This document shows, piece by piece, positions 37,447 to 48,734 of a stretch of 64,000 nt of DNA. Position numbers and translations under genes: made by a program. Position 1 is the stretch's first letter; each line of letters begins with the position of its first letter. The notes beneath the pieces were generated by a model that did not search any database, was not told the DNA's origin, and saw only the letters and a list, made by a program, of their open reading frames with translations. Origin of the DNA: Adiantum capillus-veneris (taxonomy: Eukaryota > Streptophyta > Polypodiopsida > Polypodiales > Pteridaceae); the NCBI GenBank assembly GCA_014529385.2, contig CM043947.1, positions 121,034,891 to 121,098,890 on the forward strand, read 5' to 3'.

Positions 37447-39360
37447 CTAGTACTCTACCGGTAGGGTAGTATTTCCTTCCTTACCTTCATAATAGTCCCC
37501 TACTTTGTTGATTGGCACTGGCTCGTGTTTAGTCTGCTTCGAGGGTTGTGTGAGGGTTGTGTTTTTAATGTGTTTCAAGAAACCTCGGTTGAAGGAATTA
37601 CAAGCCCTATTTTTTCCAAATTTTTTGCGACCTCTTCCCAAAGATGCGGTCTAATGTTCAGCAACTTTGACAAAGTTAGTGAACAATGGATAGGGGATGA
37701 CATCAGCTCGTGAAGAGTTTTAGTGTCCATCATCTTAGGATTGACTTTCCATTGAGATGGAACTTTCCTTACCTCTGATTGAGTTTCAGGGTTACCAATA
37801 AATGAAGGTAAATTCTTCAACGACTGTGCTTTACCGTCTTCCGATATCGATGTGCCTGCATCTCCATACAATGATTGGATGTCATTTGGGTAGTGCTCAT
37901 GCTCCATGTGGATTTCCGGGATAGGAGCTGACACAAGTGTGGCACTCCCGTCCTTCCTATTCCTGAATTGTTCCCATAGCTCTTGAGGCCATTGTTCTTC
38001 TACCTCCGAGATCGGTGGTGGTACCTGAGAATGCGTTCCATCTGTTGTATTGGCTACTACCCTCGTGTCCAAAGGTGTTTCGTCAACCAGATTGGGTAGG
38101 TTATTCACTTCAATTCCCCTCTCATCTAACTCCCGAATCTTTTCTCGTATGAGTACCTCGATTTTCGGAGTCGTAGGAACTGATGGCCATAAGCGCTTGA
38201 GCGGCTTGAATGAGCTCTTTGCACATCTTTAGCCTCTCTTTGTTATACCTTGGATGAGGGTACGTTAACCATCGATCCTCTTGGGTTTGGTTAGGCTTTA
38301 GCCTTGCTTCGTAAGCTTTTAGAATTGCATCCAAAGGCTCAACCACCTTGTCTACTAGGACTGACCCCCCGGATGGCAGTTCCGACAGTTTCTTTGTCTC
38401 GTTGTTACCATTAAGTCCTCTTTCCCTTTGAAGTTGTTCCTTTGTTTTCCGCAATTTGGTTTCCAATGCCGTTTTTTCCTTCTCTCTTTTGGCTTTCATC
38501 TTGTTTCGTTTCGCCTTCTAGGATTTTCTAGGGGTTCGGACAGACAAGTTGTCTATCTCTGTTTGGCTGGCCGGGACACTCCTTGCTACCTCATGTGCTT
38601 GAGCTCTAGTGACCGCTTTTATTGGAATATTACATTCTGTTTTTGATCCACTTGAGCTTGGCACAATCCTTATTTTGTTCATGGTTGCCTTTCCTTTATT
38701 TTCGGGGTTTTTTGGGTAGTGTGGAATAAGATGGTCCCTCATGCATTCATTGCAGAATCCAAAAAATTTCACCCGCTCTCCTCTGTTTGGACACACTCTA
38801 GCCTAGTGATCCCCACCGCATTCATAGCATGGTCCTACAGGTGGTGGAGAAGCTTGAGGAGCTCCCATTGATTGTCCTCTTCTAGGAGGGTAGCCTCTAG
38901 GTTTGTAGCCCTGATTTGCCATAAACATTAGCATATTCTCATCGACCAGGTAATGATTTTTGGTTGGTTGTGCTATGTATGAGGGCTCATGCATTTCTTC
39001 TGGAATTATCCATGGATTATATCCCTCTGGAGCATATGCATTCCTATCACTTTCCCTTTCATAAGTACTGTCTGAATCTTCTAGGTGTGAGATTACCTGG
39101 ATCATACTCTGATCAGATGGTGGTTCTATGGGTTGAGAAATCCTTACCATAGCCCTATTTTCCTGGGGTAAAGGAGGTTGATGTCCCAACACCAGTTGAG
39201 ATTTTTCTTGACCCAAGATTGTGTTATTTGGCCCCACTTGATACCTTGGAGGGGGTGGATTTTGTTGTCCTCCAGGTGGTCTGTATTGTCTCTCTAACAT
39301 AGTTCCGATCATAGAAACATTCGTGAGTTTCATGGTTTGTCCATTTTTGTTCTGTAGCAC
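37447..39360 (-). pseudogene. Gag-pro linker with CCHC-type zinc knuckles
   Basis: Reads through a Pro/Gln-rich stretch (RPPGGQQNPPPPRYQVG) to CYECGGDH-stop-ARVC near 38810. That is a zinc knuckle whose Trp codon is now TAG. FCNECMRDHLIPHYPKN follows. Next comes a basic coiled coil (KREKEKTALETKLRKTKEQL) and a linker to the protease. Stops at 38803, 38518 and 38122 and a frame change near 38110 break it. The zinc knuckles would bind the element RNA. Confidence 0.65.
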
Positions 39361-40171
39361 ACCATTTCAATATCCGTTGTACGTTAGCTCCTGGCCTTTG
39401 TTGAAGGTTGCACCACTGGGTTGGATGGTCACCGCCACAAGTATCACATTTTCGGGTGGGTGGTTGTCGTGTGTTTGGGTTCGTCGTGTTTCCTTGGTTC
39501 ATCCTCCTGATCACTTCCTCGATCACTCCATCAACGTCCGGTACAGTTGGGTTTTGCCCTCCCGATTTTGTCCTGGACTCACTTGTAGTTGAAGAGGTGC
39601 TACTAGTCCCCTGATCTGTGTCTTCAGTCACCTCCCCATATGCTTTGCAGTTATCTACAAGATACAATGCCTCTTTCGTGACTTGTTCAAAGGTGACACA
39701 GGCTTTCAGGTGCAAGTCCTCCTTGAGCGTGTCATTTCGTAGCCCCTCTATGAAGAGGAGTGAAAGTCTTTCATCCTAAGGTAGTTCTCGAGCAGGGCAA
39801 CTTTCAATGTACTGCCTGAAACGAAGCGATGCTTCTTTCACTTTTTCCTTTTCCTTTTGCCTAAATTCATAAATCTGGGAGACAATGTTATGCTTGATCC
39901 CTCTTTTTGAGAATTCCTCAGCGAATTCTCGGAGAAGTTGCTCAATACTTGGGAATTCTAAGTTGTTTAATGGTTGAAACCAAGTGAAGGCATTACCTTC
40001 CAATGTCAACCCAAATCCTTCATACTGAGTGTGGAAATCAGTCACATGTTCCGCTCTCAAGACTTGTTTGAAGGTTGAAACATGGGCATACGGATCGCCA
40101 GATCCATTATACTTTTTGGGTAAGCATTTTGCCACTTGGGATGGTCGCATACGCCTGGCCTCTGCAACCAT
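39224..40171 (-). pseudogene. Gag of the 19-kb element
   Basis: Retrotransposon gag core: PSQVAKCLPKKYNGSGDPYA, VSTFKQVLRAEHVTD, GNAFTWFQPL, FAEEFSKRGIKHNIVSQIYE and EASLRFRQYIESC, followed by a stop at 39776 and then LFIEGLRNDTLKEDLHLK in the same frame. A further Cys/His motif, CDTCGGDHPTQWC, lies near 39440. The frame shifts near 39290 into the following linker. Confidence 0.8.
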
Positions 40172-40230
40172 TCTAACAACTCCTGGTCCCCCTGGAATGG
40201 ATTCTCTTGGTTCGTAATCTCCTCTTGGTA

Positions 40231-41330
40231 CTAATAGTGTATCCTATTCGCCCTACGTTTATCAATTTGATCTCTTGTGATAGTCGGAGGGATTCCAATG
40301 GTGTAAGTGAATTCAGGAACAGAGATGCCCTTATGTGTGTTCATGGAAGCCCTAGTCGCCTTTGACCCTAAGGGTTCTGTTCTCGGCACGCGTTCATGTC
40401 CATAAGAATCCTCCACTCTTGTTCTCAAGGGACTCTCAAGTAAAGTCTCAGGTTTGATGTGAGTGCTCGTGGTTTTTTTAGCTTCCGGATTTACATAGTA
40501 TTGGTGGAGTGGTCCTCCAAAATATGTATATCTCTCTAACTCCTTCTGGTCCATTGGGGAGTACTTTCGGCCATACTTGTCCATTATGACCACTTGAATA
40601 CTTCTACCCTCCGTGTAAGTGTAAACATACAAGTTTTTCCGGTCGGTTATTTCCTTGATGCGGGGCTCGTCACATCTGTAATAGAGTGTTTGGTCTCCAT
40701 ATTGAACTTATAAAGACCCACATATGTGTTGTCTGTGTTAAGGCGCTCAGTCTCATTGGTGCGTCTGAGTACCGCGTTTTGTTTCTTCATTTTGGGTGGT
40801 GCATTGGCCGGTTCATTATCTACTTTGTCCTTGGTGCCGGTCATTCCCCATTTATCCACAATATACGGGTTATGAACCACTAAGTACATCATTCCCTCTT
40901 GGTCGAAATACCTGTCCCTGTCATAATCAACATCTATAAGGTCTCTGAACTTGCTTGGCCTATTTTCCAACTTAACACAGTAGTGGTCCATTCCATCCTT
41001 ATAGATTTTGGCTTTAAGCACATTTTCAAATTGAAACTTCAAATACAACAACTTTACATCAGATGTGGGCTTTGAAGGACTTGCACCCATCGAATCTGTT
41101 CCCTTAGGGTTTGACTTGTTAGAATCTTCAGTCATGAGGCCATATGATCTCTTAGATGAAGTGTCAGAGAAACTCTCCTCTAAAATGGGTTCCAAACGCG
41201 ACAGTGGTCTCTGATTCAAGCTTTCTTCTGTTGAGTGATTACTCTCTTGATCAAAGATGTTGTGGTTCCTATTCTGGTACAATCTTCCTGATCGCAGATT
41301 CATGAATAATGGGTAACAAGAAAAATCCAA
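40231..41330 (-). pseudogene. ORF1 of the 19-kb element, upstream of gag
   Basis: Two open pieces, 41330-40647 and 40632-40231, separated by a stop and frame change. The first has NLRSGRLYQNRNHNIF and YLKFQFENVLKAKIYKDGMD. The second has IQVVIMDKYGRKYSPMDQKE. No known domain recognised. Large Tat-group elements such as Ogre carry an extra ORF before gag, so position rather than sequence suggests the comparison. Confidence 0.5.
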
Positions 41331-41336
41331 ACTGAG

Positions 41337-43270
41337 TTACCTCATTAAATAGCTTGAATCTCCCGTTTGTTCTTGCTTGCTGGAAACATCTTCTAGTACC
41401 TGTAACCTGTCAAGAATGTGCTTGATAGCTATAAGCTTACAGCTATTCTTGTTAGTTCTTGCTTTTGTTCGACAAAACTTGGCACACAATTCCCTACACA
41501 ACCTCAACAATTTTGATCCAATTTCAATTTTGAAAGAAGCACCTGGTTGCTATGGCCTAGCTCCTTGTGTGGTAAGTTTTTGTCTCTGTTTTGGCTCAGA
41601 GGTACATGGATCGTGACCCATGTTGGGAAGCCATTTGAACTTTTGTTGATACCCTCAACTTCAGCATGGTTAAGGGATCTTACGGTATCAAAATTTTCAG
41701 AAATGAATCTTTGGATTGGAAGCTAAGTTGATTTTGTCACTTTGCCTGAGCTCGTGTCAATTCTGAGCTTTTGGAAGGGTTTCTTGCACCTAATTTCAAC
41801 TCTGGAAGGACCACTAGACTCTTTGTGATACTCTCTAGCTATGGTACTAGTTTGGTGTCAATTTGTGTCAGAGGAACATGGATCGCAATCCATGTACCTT
41901 TGTGTCAAAATACACTGAATTTTGTCCTACAACTAGTCCTTGGCCTAGTGATGCTGCCTATATGGTTTTTGAATGTTTTCAAAGGAAAAAGTCAGTTTTA
42001 GGGTTTATGTCAGTGGTCTCCTCCCTTGACCTGATTTTTGCCACCTTTTGCCCTCTTTTTGAGATTTCCTGATAAGGGTCCCTTAGGAGAAAGTGCTCCA
42101 ATTGTTATCAATTCCCTTCTTGTCTTTTATCAGCTCAAACTTCCAAAAAGGTACATGGATCGCGATCCATGTTTGGCATGGTTTTGGACTGACACTTTGT
42201 GAGCTGATCACACAAGCTATGATGATGTTATTCCCCAAGTATTTTTGGATTTGGTTAGTTTTTTCCAAGTGAAAAGCAAAGTTTTGTGTCTGTTTTGCGA
42301 TTTTTTGCAAACCACTCCTTTTCTGATATTTTGACCAGCTTTTTCCACTTTTTGTCTATGGCTCCTTTTGGAAAAGTTGTTCAACTAATACTCAGGAGTA
42401 CACTGGTCAAATCTTGATGTCAGATGCCTACCTGGAACATGGATCGCGATCCATGTTGGGAAGCACCTGGGCATAAAATTTGGTTCAGTGGATTCCTTGT
42501 TTCTAGTTGGTCCCAATTCTCATCTCTTTTTGGATTTGGCCAATTAAAAGTTCAATTTTTCCTTGTTTTCCCCTTTTCTCCAAGGTTTTTGGTCTGATCA
42601 CCCCAATCTTGATTTTTATGATCTTCTGGTCCTCTTCTTCTCACCAAACTCAATGTTAAGATGCCTGAGAGCCTGTTCTAAGCAGAGGAAATAATTTTAG
42701 CACATTTTGCCAAAAAGGTACATGGATCGCGATCCATGTTGGGCAAGATTTTTGACAGGTTTTTGCACAATCCTTTTCAACAAGTGTTTTTATCCCCTTC
42801 TTGAAAATTTTAATTGGGTTTGGTCCAGTTTTGAAGCTCTGACCATCACTTCTTCAATTTTCCCCAGTTATGGTCTTCAACACCAAAATAAGGTTTTCGA
42901 CAGTTTTTCCCTCGATCCTTTTGGCCACAAATGATCATGTAATTTGTTACCTAACCTACTCCTACAATTGAAATGAATGTGCAAACATAACTGAACTCAA
43001 AGTATAGAAATAACAACAATGTGCGTTGTGGAATAACCCTTTCCAAGCATGTGAAAAATCAAAGAATGAAATACTATCTTATACCTCACTCACAGCTTTC
43101 TTTGCTCTTAAGGAATAGCACTGGCTAGTCTCGGACTCCAGTCGCTATTAAGCACTAAACCTACGTCTAGCTGCTTCATTGTCTATGGGTAAACGGAACG
43201 GGTACCAAAAGCTTGAAGGGAGATTTCTCTTTTTGTTTTTTTGTACACTGAGTCACTCACCACCTAAGGA
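41337..43270 (-). other. 5' leader of the 19-kb element with five phased palindromes
   Basis: No coding. Palindromes (consensus acatggatcgcgatccatgt) start at 41604, 41876, 42153, 42437 and 42720, so spacings are 272, 277, 284 and 283 bases. The copies at 42153, 42437 and 42720 are perfect. Flanks are also similar (aaaaggt before, tgggaagc after), so the leader may be an old tandem array of about 280-bp units. Confidence 0.75.
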
Positions 43271-43278
43271 TCGGTTTC

Positions 43279-43298
43279 CCCGGTAGCAGCGGCGCCAA
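43279..43298 (-). other. Primer binding site, tRNA-Asp type
   Basis: On the minus strand ttggcgccgctgctaccggg follows the 5' LTR directly. It resembles the tggcgccgttgccgggga primer site used by Athila/Tat elements, with a small insertion. Confidence 0.65.
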
Positions 43299-44187
43299 TG
43301 TTAGAGGGTCGCCACGACAGACGTTTACAACATAGCTCTTTTGCACTAACATAATGTCAATATGCAAGGAAGCGACTCAGGGTGGGGCACGGAAACTTAA
43401 TGAGAGTGTCAATCTCACCAAAGTGAACTCAAAGACTACTCGTTCTTACAACAAAAGCAAATCAACCACTTCCTAGTCAGACAATCAATATGCGTCCATT
43501 CTCAACACTCAACACAATCACGCCGTTTCGGTATCCAAATGAATTCGGAATGTCACGAAACTTAAGGAGAGGTATCACAACACTTATGGGCTCAATCCTA
43601 CCAAGTTCTATCACCATCTGGGAAGGTACATAAATCACGATCCATCACAAAAAATGTGCAGAAAACTGAAACAGAAGTACTTGGAAAGATCCTCCTTAAG
43701 CATAGAAACACTTATCCAAGGTCAAAACATTAAAAAACAACCATTTTAACTCCCAAATCAACGCATTTAGCTCACAAATGACTCGTCGCGAACCACAACA
43801 GAATTGGAAATGATTACACTTAGATTGAAGAGCAAGAGACAAGGAACACAATGTACTATTCAGAATAGAATTCTGATTACCCGTTCAGGAGAAATGATGA
43901 TTACAAATTGTAGTCACAAGAAGCTTTAGCAGCGTACGTTTTCTTCTCCAAGCTAATGATAATCCACTTTTCAAAACTAAGGGTTTTTTACTTTAAAAGT
44001 TAGGGGGCTTTCCCATGGCCAACCGGCCTCTTACAAGGGGTAGACTCAGAGAACATAAAAAAGAATATGGTCTAATCTTCTTTTGATTACAACTCATTTT
44101 AGGCAGAATTATAGGGTTTTTGCCGAGAAAATAGAATGTCTGTCGGGTTTGATGTGCATACGCCTGCTCGCTCGTATCCACCAAACA
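43299..44187 (-). repeat. 5' LTR of the 19-kb element
   Basis: 889 bp, near identical to 25020-25902. On the plus strand it starts TGTTAGAGGGTCGCC and ends ATCCACCAAACA. Confidence 0.95.
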
Positions 44188-44844
44188 CAAATCCTACCCT
44201 GCTTGGAAAAGGTCCCAAAAGCTTAAGAAGTTCAAAGAGGGAGGAAAGAGTATCTCTTTTCTCACCTATGATGGCACCTTTGGTGCTATTGACAAAGTAT
44301 TCGTCTTCATCCAGAAATTCTATGCGTCCTTTGGAGATGAGGGCTTCAGAGAGTCCTCCAAGCTACACCATGTAGCCATGCACTTTCAAAAATCTGCTCG
44401 TCAATGGTGGGCTAGTCTCTGCGGGAATGGTGAAGCCCCAAGGACATGGAAAACTCTACGAGTTTCCATAATGAAGCAATTCATTGCAAGCGATGCAGAG
44501 GAAAGGGTGCTTACTGAATGGAGAAGCTTGAAGCTACTCTCCCACGAGTCTATCCACAAATATGTAGACAAGTTTTGGGATTTACATCTCAAAGCTAAAA
44601 TCTTCCAAAAGATAGACTTCATCGAGCAAAAGCAACAATTTTGTGCGGGATTACCCGAAGAAATGGTGGAGTATGTCAACTCACAACGGCCTGGTTCTAT
44701 CACCGAAGTCATCCACCACACTATGGTTGTTTCTCGCATTAATTTCCAACAAGGGGCTAAAAGGAATGCCAAGCCCATGAAAACAAAGATCGGAATGATT
44801 CGAGAGGGAAGAACAATACTCAAAGTTCTTCCCAAGGCAATGCC

Positions 44845-44876
<32 letters not shown>

Positions 44877-45022
44877 GACCAAGGAGAAAGGAGTTTACAA
44901 AGGTAAAAAAAAACTCTCTCATGAAGGGCTAGAGGCTTTTCGCAAAGATCACAATTGCTTTAAGTGTGGGGAGCAAGGACATGGCTATCGTTCTTGCCCC
45001 AAAAGAAATGCCCGCAATGAGA
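44188..45022 (+). pseudogene. Outer Ty3 gag, C-terminal part with zinc knuckle
   Basis: The first five bases are the target copy CAAAT. Gag resumes with SYPAWKRSQKLKKFKEGGK, ISFLTYDGTFGAIDKVFVF, HFQKSARQWWASLCGNGEAP, IHKYVDKFWDLHLKAKIF, QKQQFCAGLPEEMVEYVN. This is a full retrotransposon gag core. A (CAA)n tract at 44847-44875 reads as poly-Thr in the open frame but poly-Gln or poly-Asn in the others, and a frameshift near 44907 follows. The zinc knuckle CFKCGEQGHGYRSC lies at 44956-44997. Confidence 0.85.
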
Positions 45023-45112
45023 CTCCTAGAGCTTCCACTGTCGAAGATCCAAAAGAGGATGCTCATTGCAAAGGATCATCCCTTTCATATGCTTGGGGGA
45101 AGGTGAGGGAGC

Positions 45113-45548
45113 ATGATGCCTTCATTGTATTTGATCTTGTCAACGGAGTTGGCCACAAAGCTGGGTATACAAGCTTTCGAGATGGGAGATATTGTAACTA
45201 TCAATGGGTCTTTCAAGGGACAACAAGCCTCCGTTACTCCCTTGATTGGGAAGTTGAGGCTTCATGTCCAAAGCTACGTCGACAAAGAAGACTTTTTCAT
45301 CTCTCCTCTCCAACATGAGGATGTTATCCTAGGGGCACCATGGTTCAACCGCATGGCTGCCAACATGAAGTCCCCTGAAAGGAGAATATACTTCACCTAC
45401 ATGGGAAGGAACATGTATATAGATGCTAATGAGCCCGATCGTACTATACCACTTGTAAATTCTCCTGCTTTTGATAAGTCAATGAATAGCTCGATTTCCT
45501 CGTACATGATTTTTGTCAAAGAGTCTCTAAATGATGCTAATGTTTTAA
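45113..45548 (+). pseudogene. Outer Ty3 retropepsin-like protease
   Basis: Starts in the frame of LILSTELATKLGIQAFEMGD, the segment that follows the active-site turn in Ty3 proteases. It continues with TPLIGKLRLHVQSYVDKEDF, FISPLQHEDVILGAPWFNRM and then RRIYFTYMGR. The DSG triad itself is degraded (ahead of it reads VFDLVNGVGHK in another frame). The frame is cut at 45548 by the CACTA-like element. Confidence 0.75.
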
Positions 45549-46862
45549 CACTAGTTTGGTACCAAAACAGGACACTTTAAGTGTCCTTTTTTAACAAATT
45601 TAAATTAAATTTTACTTGCATTAGATGGTTTATTTAAGAAAATCCTCTTGATATGCTTAAATATGTTAGCTAGAGGGTCTTTAAAAAATATAACCTTGCA
45701 TTTCAGAATCTATTATGATCAAGAACTATACTCATCAAGTTGACCCTCGTAAGATAGCGATTAAGGCTTTGAAGAAATTGCCTTTATAAGCTCAAGAAAA
45801 CATGAAGCGACCTTGTAAAAATTTCTAGGTGACTCTTCCACAATTTTGGTATAGATAATTGAAAGTTTCATATGCAAAAAAATTGACTTTGGAGTATATA
45901 AAATAATGGAAAGTTCCATGTGTTTGATATGGTCATTTCAAGCATATCGTTGTATACAAAGAAAAATATGTTTCTAATGTGTTTGTGAGTTTTAGAAAGT
46001 GATACATTGCTTGTCCTTCCATTGAGCACTCAAGGTGGCAAGTAGAAGGGCTTTGGTATGCAACAAATATTGGATCATTTTAAATATTCAAAACTGCATA
46101 AGAGAAAACTTTCATATTTTCATTCTTGAGACATAAGCATTCAAAACCTCAAATAATATCAAACTTTCTATTTAGATCAACTAAATGTATCAAAGTACGT
46201 GGTACATACACAATTGGGGTGCCTAAAACCTTGGTTTCAATGTTATCATGGAGAACTCAAGATTTTCAAGAGTTTTTTCATGATAAAGAATTCAAGATAG
46301 AGTTCAAGCAATGAGATTTAATTGAGTTAGGGAGCCCAAAAAATACATAGTTACTTTGTTTAAACATATAAAGCCATTTGTAGTTGTCAAATTGTACTAG
46401 AATAGTACCAATTTCATGAGGGGACCTTTGGAAGACCAAAATTATGCTCTTATTCAGCACGTGCTCAAGTGTGAAATTATGTCTATAGCTTGCATATGAC
46501 TTGAAAACTTATCTTTGAAGTGCATTCCATTGTTTTATAACACTAAGTGTTAACACTTGGCTTTTATAAACATAAAAAAGGCCATCTCTACAAAAAGATA
46601 TAATCATTTTATGATTTTTTTGGCAAAACAGCTTGAAATTTCACTAAAGTTTGTCTTAGAACTTACCAAAATTCTCTCCATACAGATTGTATTTTGATAT
46701 GGAGAAAAATTCAGTGTTTTATTTCCCTCATAACCAATCTATGGTAGAAGCAAGGTGTTAAAAACGTCTTTTCAGCTTGACAAGTAAATTGCCAAAAATT
46801 GGTAGAAAAATAGGACACTTTAGTGTCTCTGGACACTTAAGTGTCCAATTACAGAACTAGTG
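45549..46862. mobile_element. Non-autonomous DNA transposon, CACTA-like ends and TTAA flanks
   Basis: Length 1,314 bp. The ends are inverted: CACTAGTTTGG at the left and, on the other strand, CACTAGTTCTG at the right. Both arms carry a subterminal palindrome, ggacactttaagtgtcc on the left and ggacacttaagtgtcc on the right, with a second relative on the right arm. It is flanked by ttaa on both sides (45545-45548, 46863-46866). No transposase. CACTA ends with subterminal palindromes suggest the EnSpm/CACTA group, but those make 3-bp target duplications, and TTAA duplication is a piggyBac trait. Protease and RT text continue on either side, so the insertion is real. Confidence 0.75.
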
Positions 46863-46869
46863 TTAACAA

Positions 46870-47175
46870 AATAAAGTGGTAGGAATCAAGAAGAATTAGA
46901 CTTGTCTAATTTTCTAAATGGATTTCAAGATGTATTTATCGATGACATCCTATGGAGTTACCTCCAAAACGAGGGGATGATGACCATAAGATAGAGCTTC
47001 TACCTGGGAGCTCACCGCCTAATAAGCCTCCTTATAGAGTTTCTCAAGCTCAACAAGAGGAGATTATGAGGCAAGTGCATGAGCTGGTAGGCAAGGGGAT
47101 GGTGAGGCCTAGCTCCTCTCCCTTTTGTTCACCAGTCCTTTTAGTGCAAAAGAAAGATGGCACATATCGCACTAA
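46870..47175 (+). pseudogene. Outer Ty3 RT, N-terminal end only
   Basis: Reads FLNGFQDVFIDDI, then after a frameshift MELPPKRGDDDHKIELLPGS, KPPYRVSQAQQEEIM, GMVRPSSSPFCSPVLLVQKK and DGTYR. This is the start of a Ty3 reverse transcriptase. Directly afterwards, where the fingers and palm should begin (the VDYR block), the text is unrelated, so the catalytic region, RNase H and most of integrase are deleted. Confidence 0.85.
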
Positions 47176-47232
47176 ATTGTATCACTATCAAAAACATATT
47201 TTTTGTACCGTGGGTAGAAGATCTGAGAGTAT

Positions 47233-47514
47233 ATGAGAAAGAAGTGGTTTGATTGCCATTTAAAGAACTTAGGACATCAAAGTCATGATAAATTTCTTAT
47301 ATATGGAGTGCGTAACGAAAAGAAAAAGTTGAAATACATTGACAAAGGGCCATATAGAGTATGTGAAATTGCCCCACAAGGCACCCTGCGTGTGGATACT
47401 CTAGATATAGTTGAAACCATTGGATTCCTCAATGGGAGTAAATTCAAAAGATACTATGATCCCCTAATCCAAGAGAACTTACGTGCCAACCATCAAAATA
47501 AAGTAGCAAAATAA
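47233..47514 (+). pseudogene. Outer Ty3 integrase C-terminal domain
   Basis: Open frame with KKWFDCHLKNLGHQSHDKFL, YGVRNEKKKLKYIDKGPYRV, EIAPQGTLRVDTLD and FLNGSKFKRYYDPL. This is the integrase C-terminal DNA-binding domain found after the catalytic core. It lies only about 70 bp after the truncated RT, which marks an internal deletion of several kilobases relative to a complete element. Confidence 0.85.
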
Positions 47515-47534
47515 TAAGCTAAGTTAAAAAAGAT

Positions 47535-47760
47535 ATAAGCTAGGATGGAAGCCCTCGAGTGACAACAACGTATTAGACACCAACGAGAAGCTAATCTTGG
47601 AGTTATACATTCATTCCAGATTGAAGCAGATGACAATTCTATAGACTTTGAACCACCTCTATATCCACAAATACCATCCAAGTCAAGGTTTTCAACAAGA
47701 AGAAGACCTTTGGAATCCTATACACTCTTGTCATTTATGGCAACGAGACTGTAGTTCAAA
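47535..47760 (+). pseudogene. Polyprotein tail of the outer Ty3 element
   Basis: Reads MEALE-stop-QQRIRHQREANLG, then DDNSIDFEPPLYPQIPSK, FSTRRRPLESYTLLSFMATR and a stop. It is in a separate frame from the integrase end; a charged tail is usual at this position. Confidence 0.55.
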
Positions 47761-47765
47761 GCTTT

Positions 47766-48218
47766 TTGGTCATGTACGTTGACACTATGGAGGGTAACAT
47801 AAACCTAGGGTGCAAGTGGATGTCTGCAACTAAATGTAATATAGATTGGGGGATCGGGAGTATCCTTACACAAAAACCAACTCTTAGCCCTACTACTCAA
47901 GGAACGAAACTTGAACTATCACCTCTTGATACCACAAAGGACAACAAAATGTTGCAAATCCAAGGAGTTGAAACATCCTTTCTTGTAGCACAACCCTCTA
48001 AAGCTTCAACCTCTAGGGCTATGACAAACAATGTTACATCCAAGACTCCACTTGATTGGGCAAAGGATGCATATCAGTGGGTCCCCAAAGCATCATTATC
48101 AAACCCTCCTACACTTCAAGTTCATTCACAAAAGAAACCTCAAAAGAATACGTCCACTCAGATTAATAAATGCAAGGTTACATTGCGTTGGGTTTCTAGA
48201 CAACTATTAGAAGAATAG
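47766..48218 (+). CDS. Unrecognised ORF after the outer Ty3 pol
   Basis: 150 codons beginning MVMYVDTMEGNINLGCKWMS. Ser, Thr, Pro and Lys rich (TSKTPLDWAKDAYQWVPKAS). No domain recognised. It lies between the pol tail and the polypurine tract, so it may be a remnant of the element's 3' region rather than a gene. Confidence 0.25.
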   Translation: MVMYVDTMEGNINLGCKWMSATKCNIDWGIGSILTQKPTLSPTTQGTKLELSPLDTTKDNKMLQIQGVETSFLVAQPSKASTSRAMTNNVTSKTPLDWAKDAYQWVPKASLSNPPTLQVHSQKKPQKNTSTQINKCKVTLRWVSRQLLEE

Positions 48219-48721
48219 GGATACTATGACCCTCTAGTCAGTCCTGGGACATGAAACACTCTGCTCTCATGGCTAAACAACTTGATTAACTATGTAGAAT
48301 TGAAATAATTGACTATGGGATTAACAATTGACCTTTATTGCCTTACTAACAATGAAACTAGTAAAGCTAGAGTCCTTGATTCATTGACCTCTACAAGTGC
48401 TAGTGAGTTTAATCATATTGAGTTTTAATGTATAATGCTTAAACATGTGTGTTTAAAATTTTGTGATTGATTACTCTTTATACTTACTCACTGCATATAA
48501 TTTGTGATTTACCATATTCTCATTGATGATTTTGCAGGGATCGAGTGCAGTTGAGGAGTAGTGATATTGCAAAGAACATGGTCATGTCTTTCAACATGGA
48601 CATCTTGATTGTGAGTATGTCCATGGGCCACTACTCTCATCAAGATGTTCACTACTACTTACCATCCTTGGTACCTGCTCCAATTGCCACGCTCCTAACT
48701 TCCAAGGACAAAATCTACATC

Positions 48722-48734
48722 AAGAAGGGGGGCA
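48722..48734 (+). other. Polypurine tract
   Basis: aagaaggggggca directly precedes TGTTAACCCATG at 48735, a typical join to an LTR. Confidence 0.6.
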
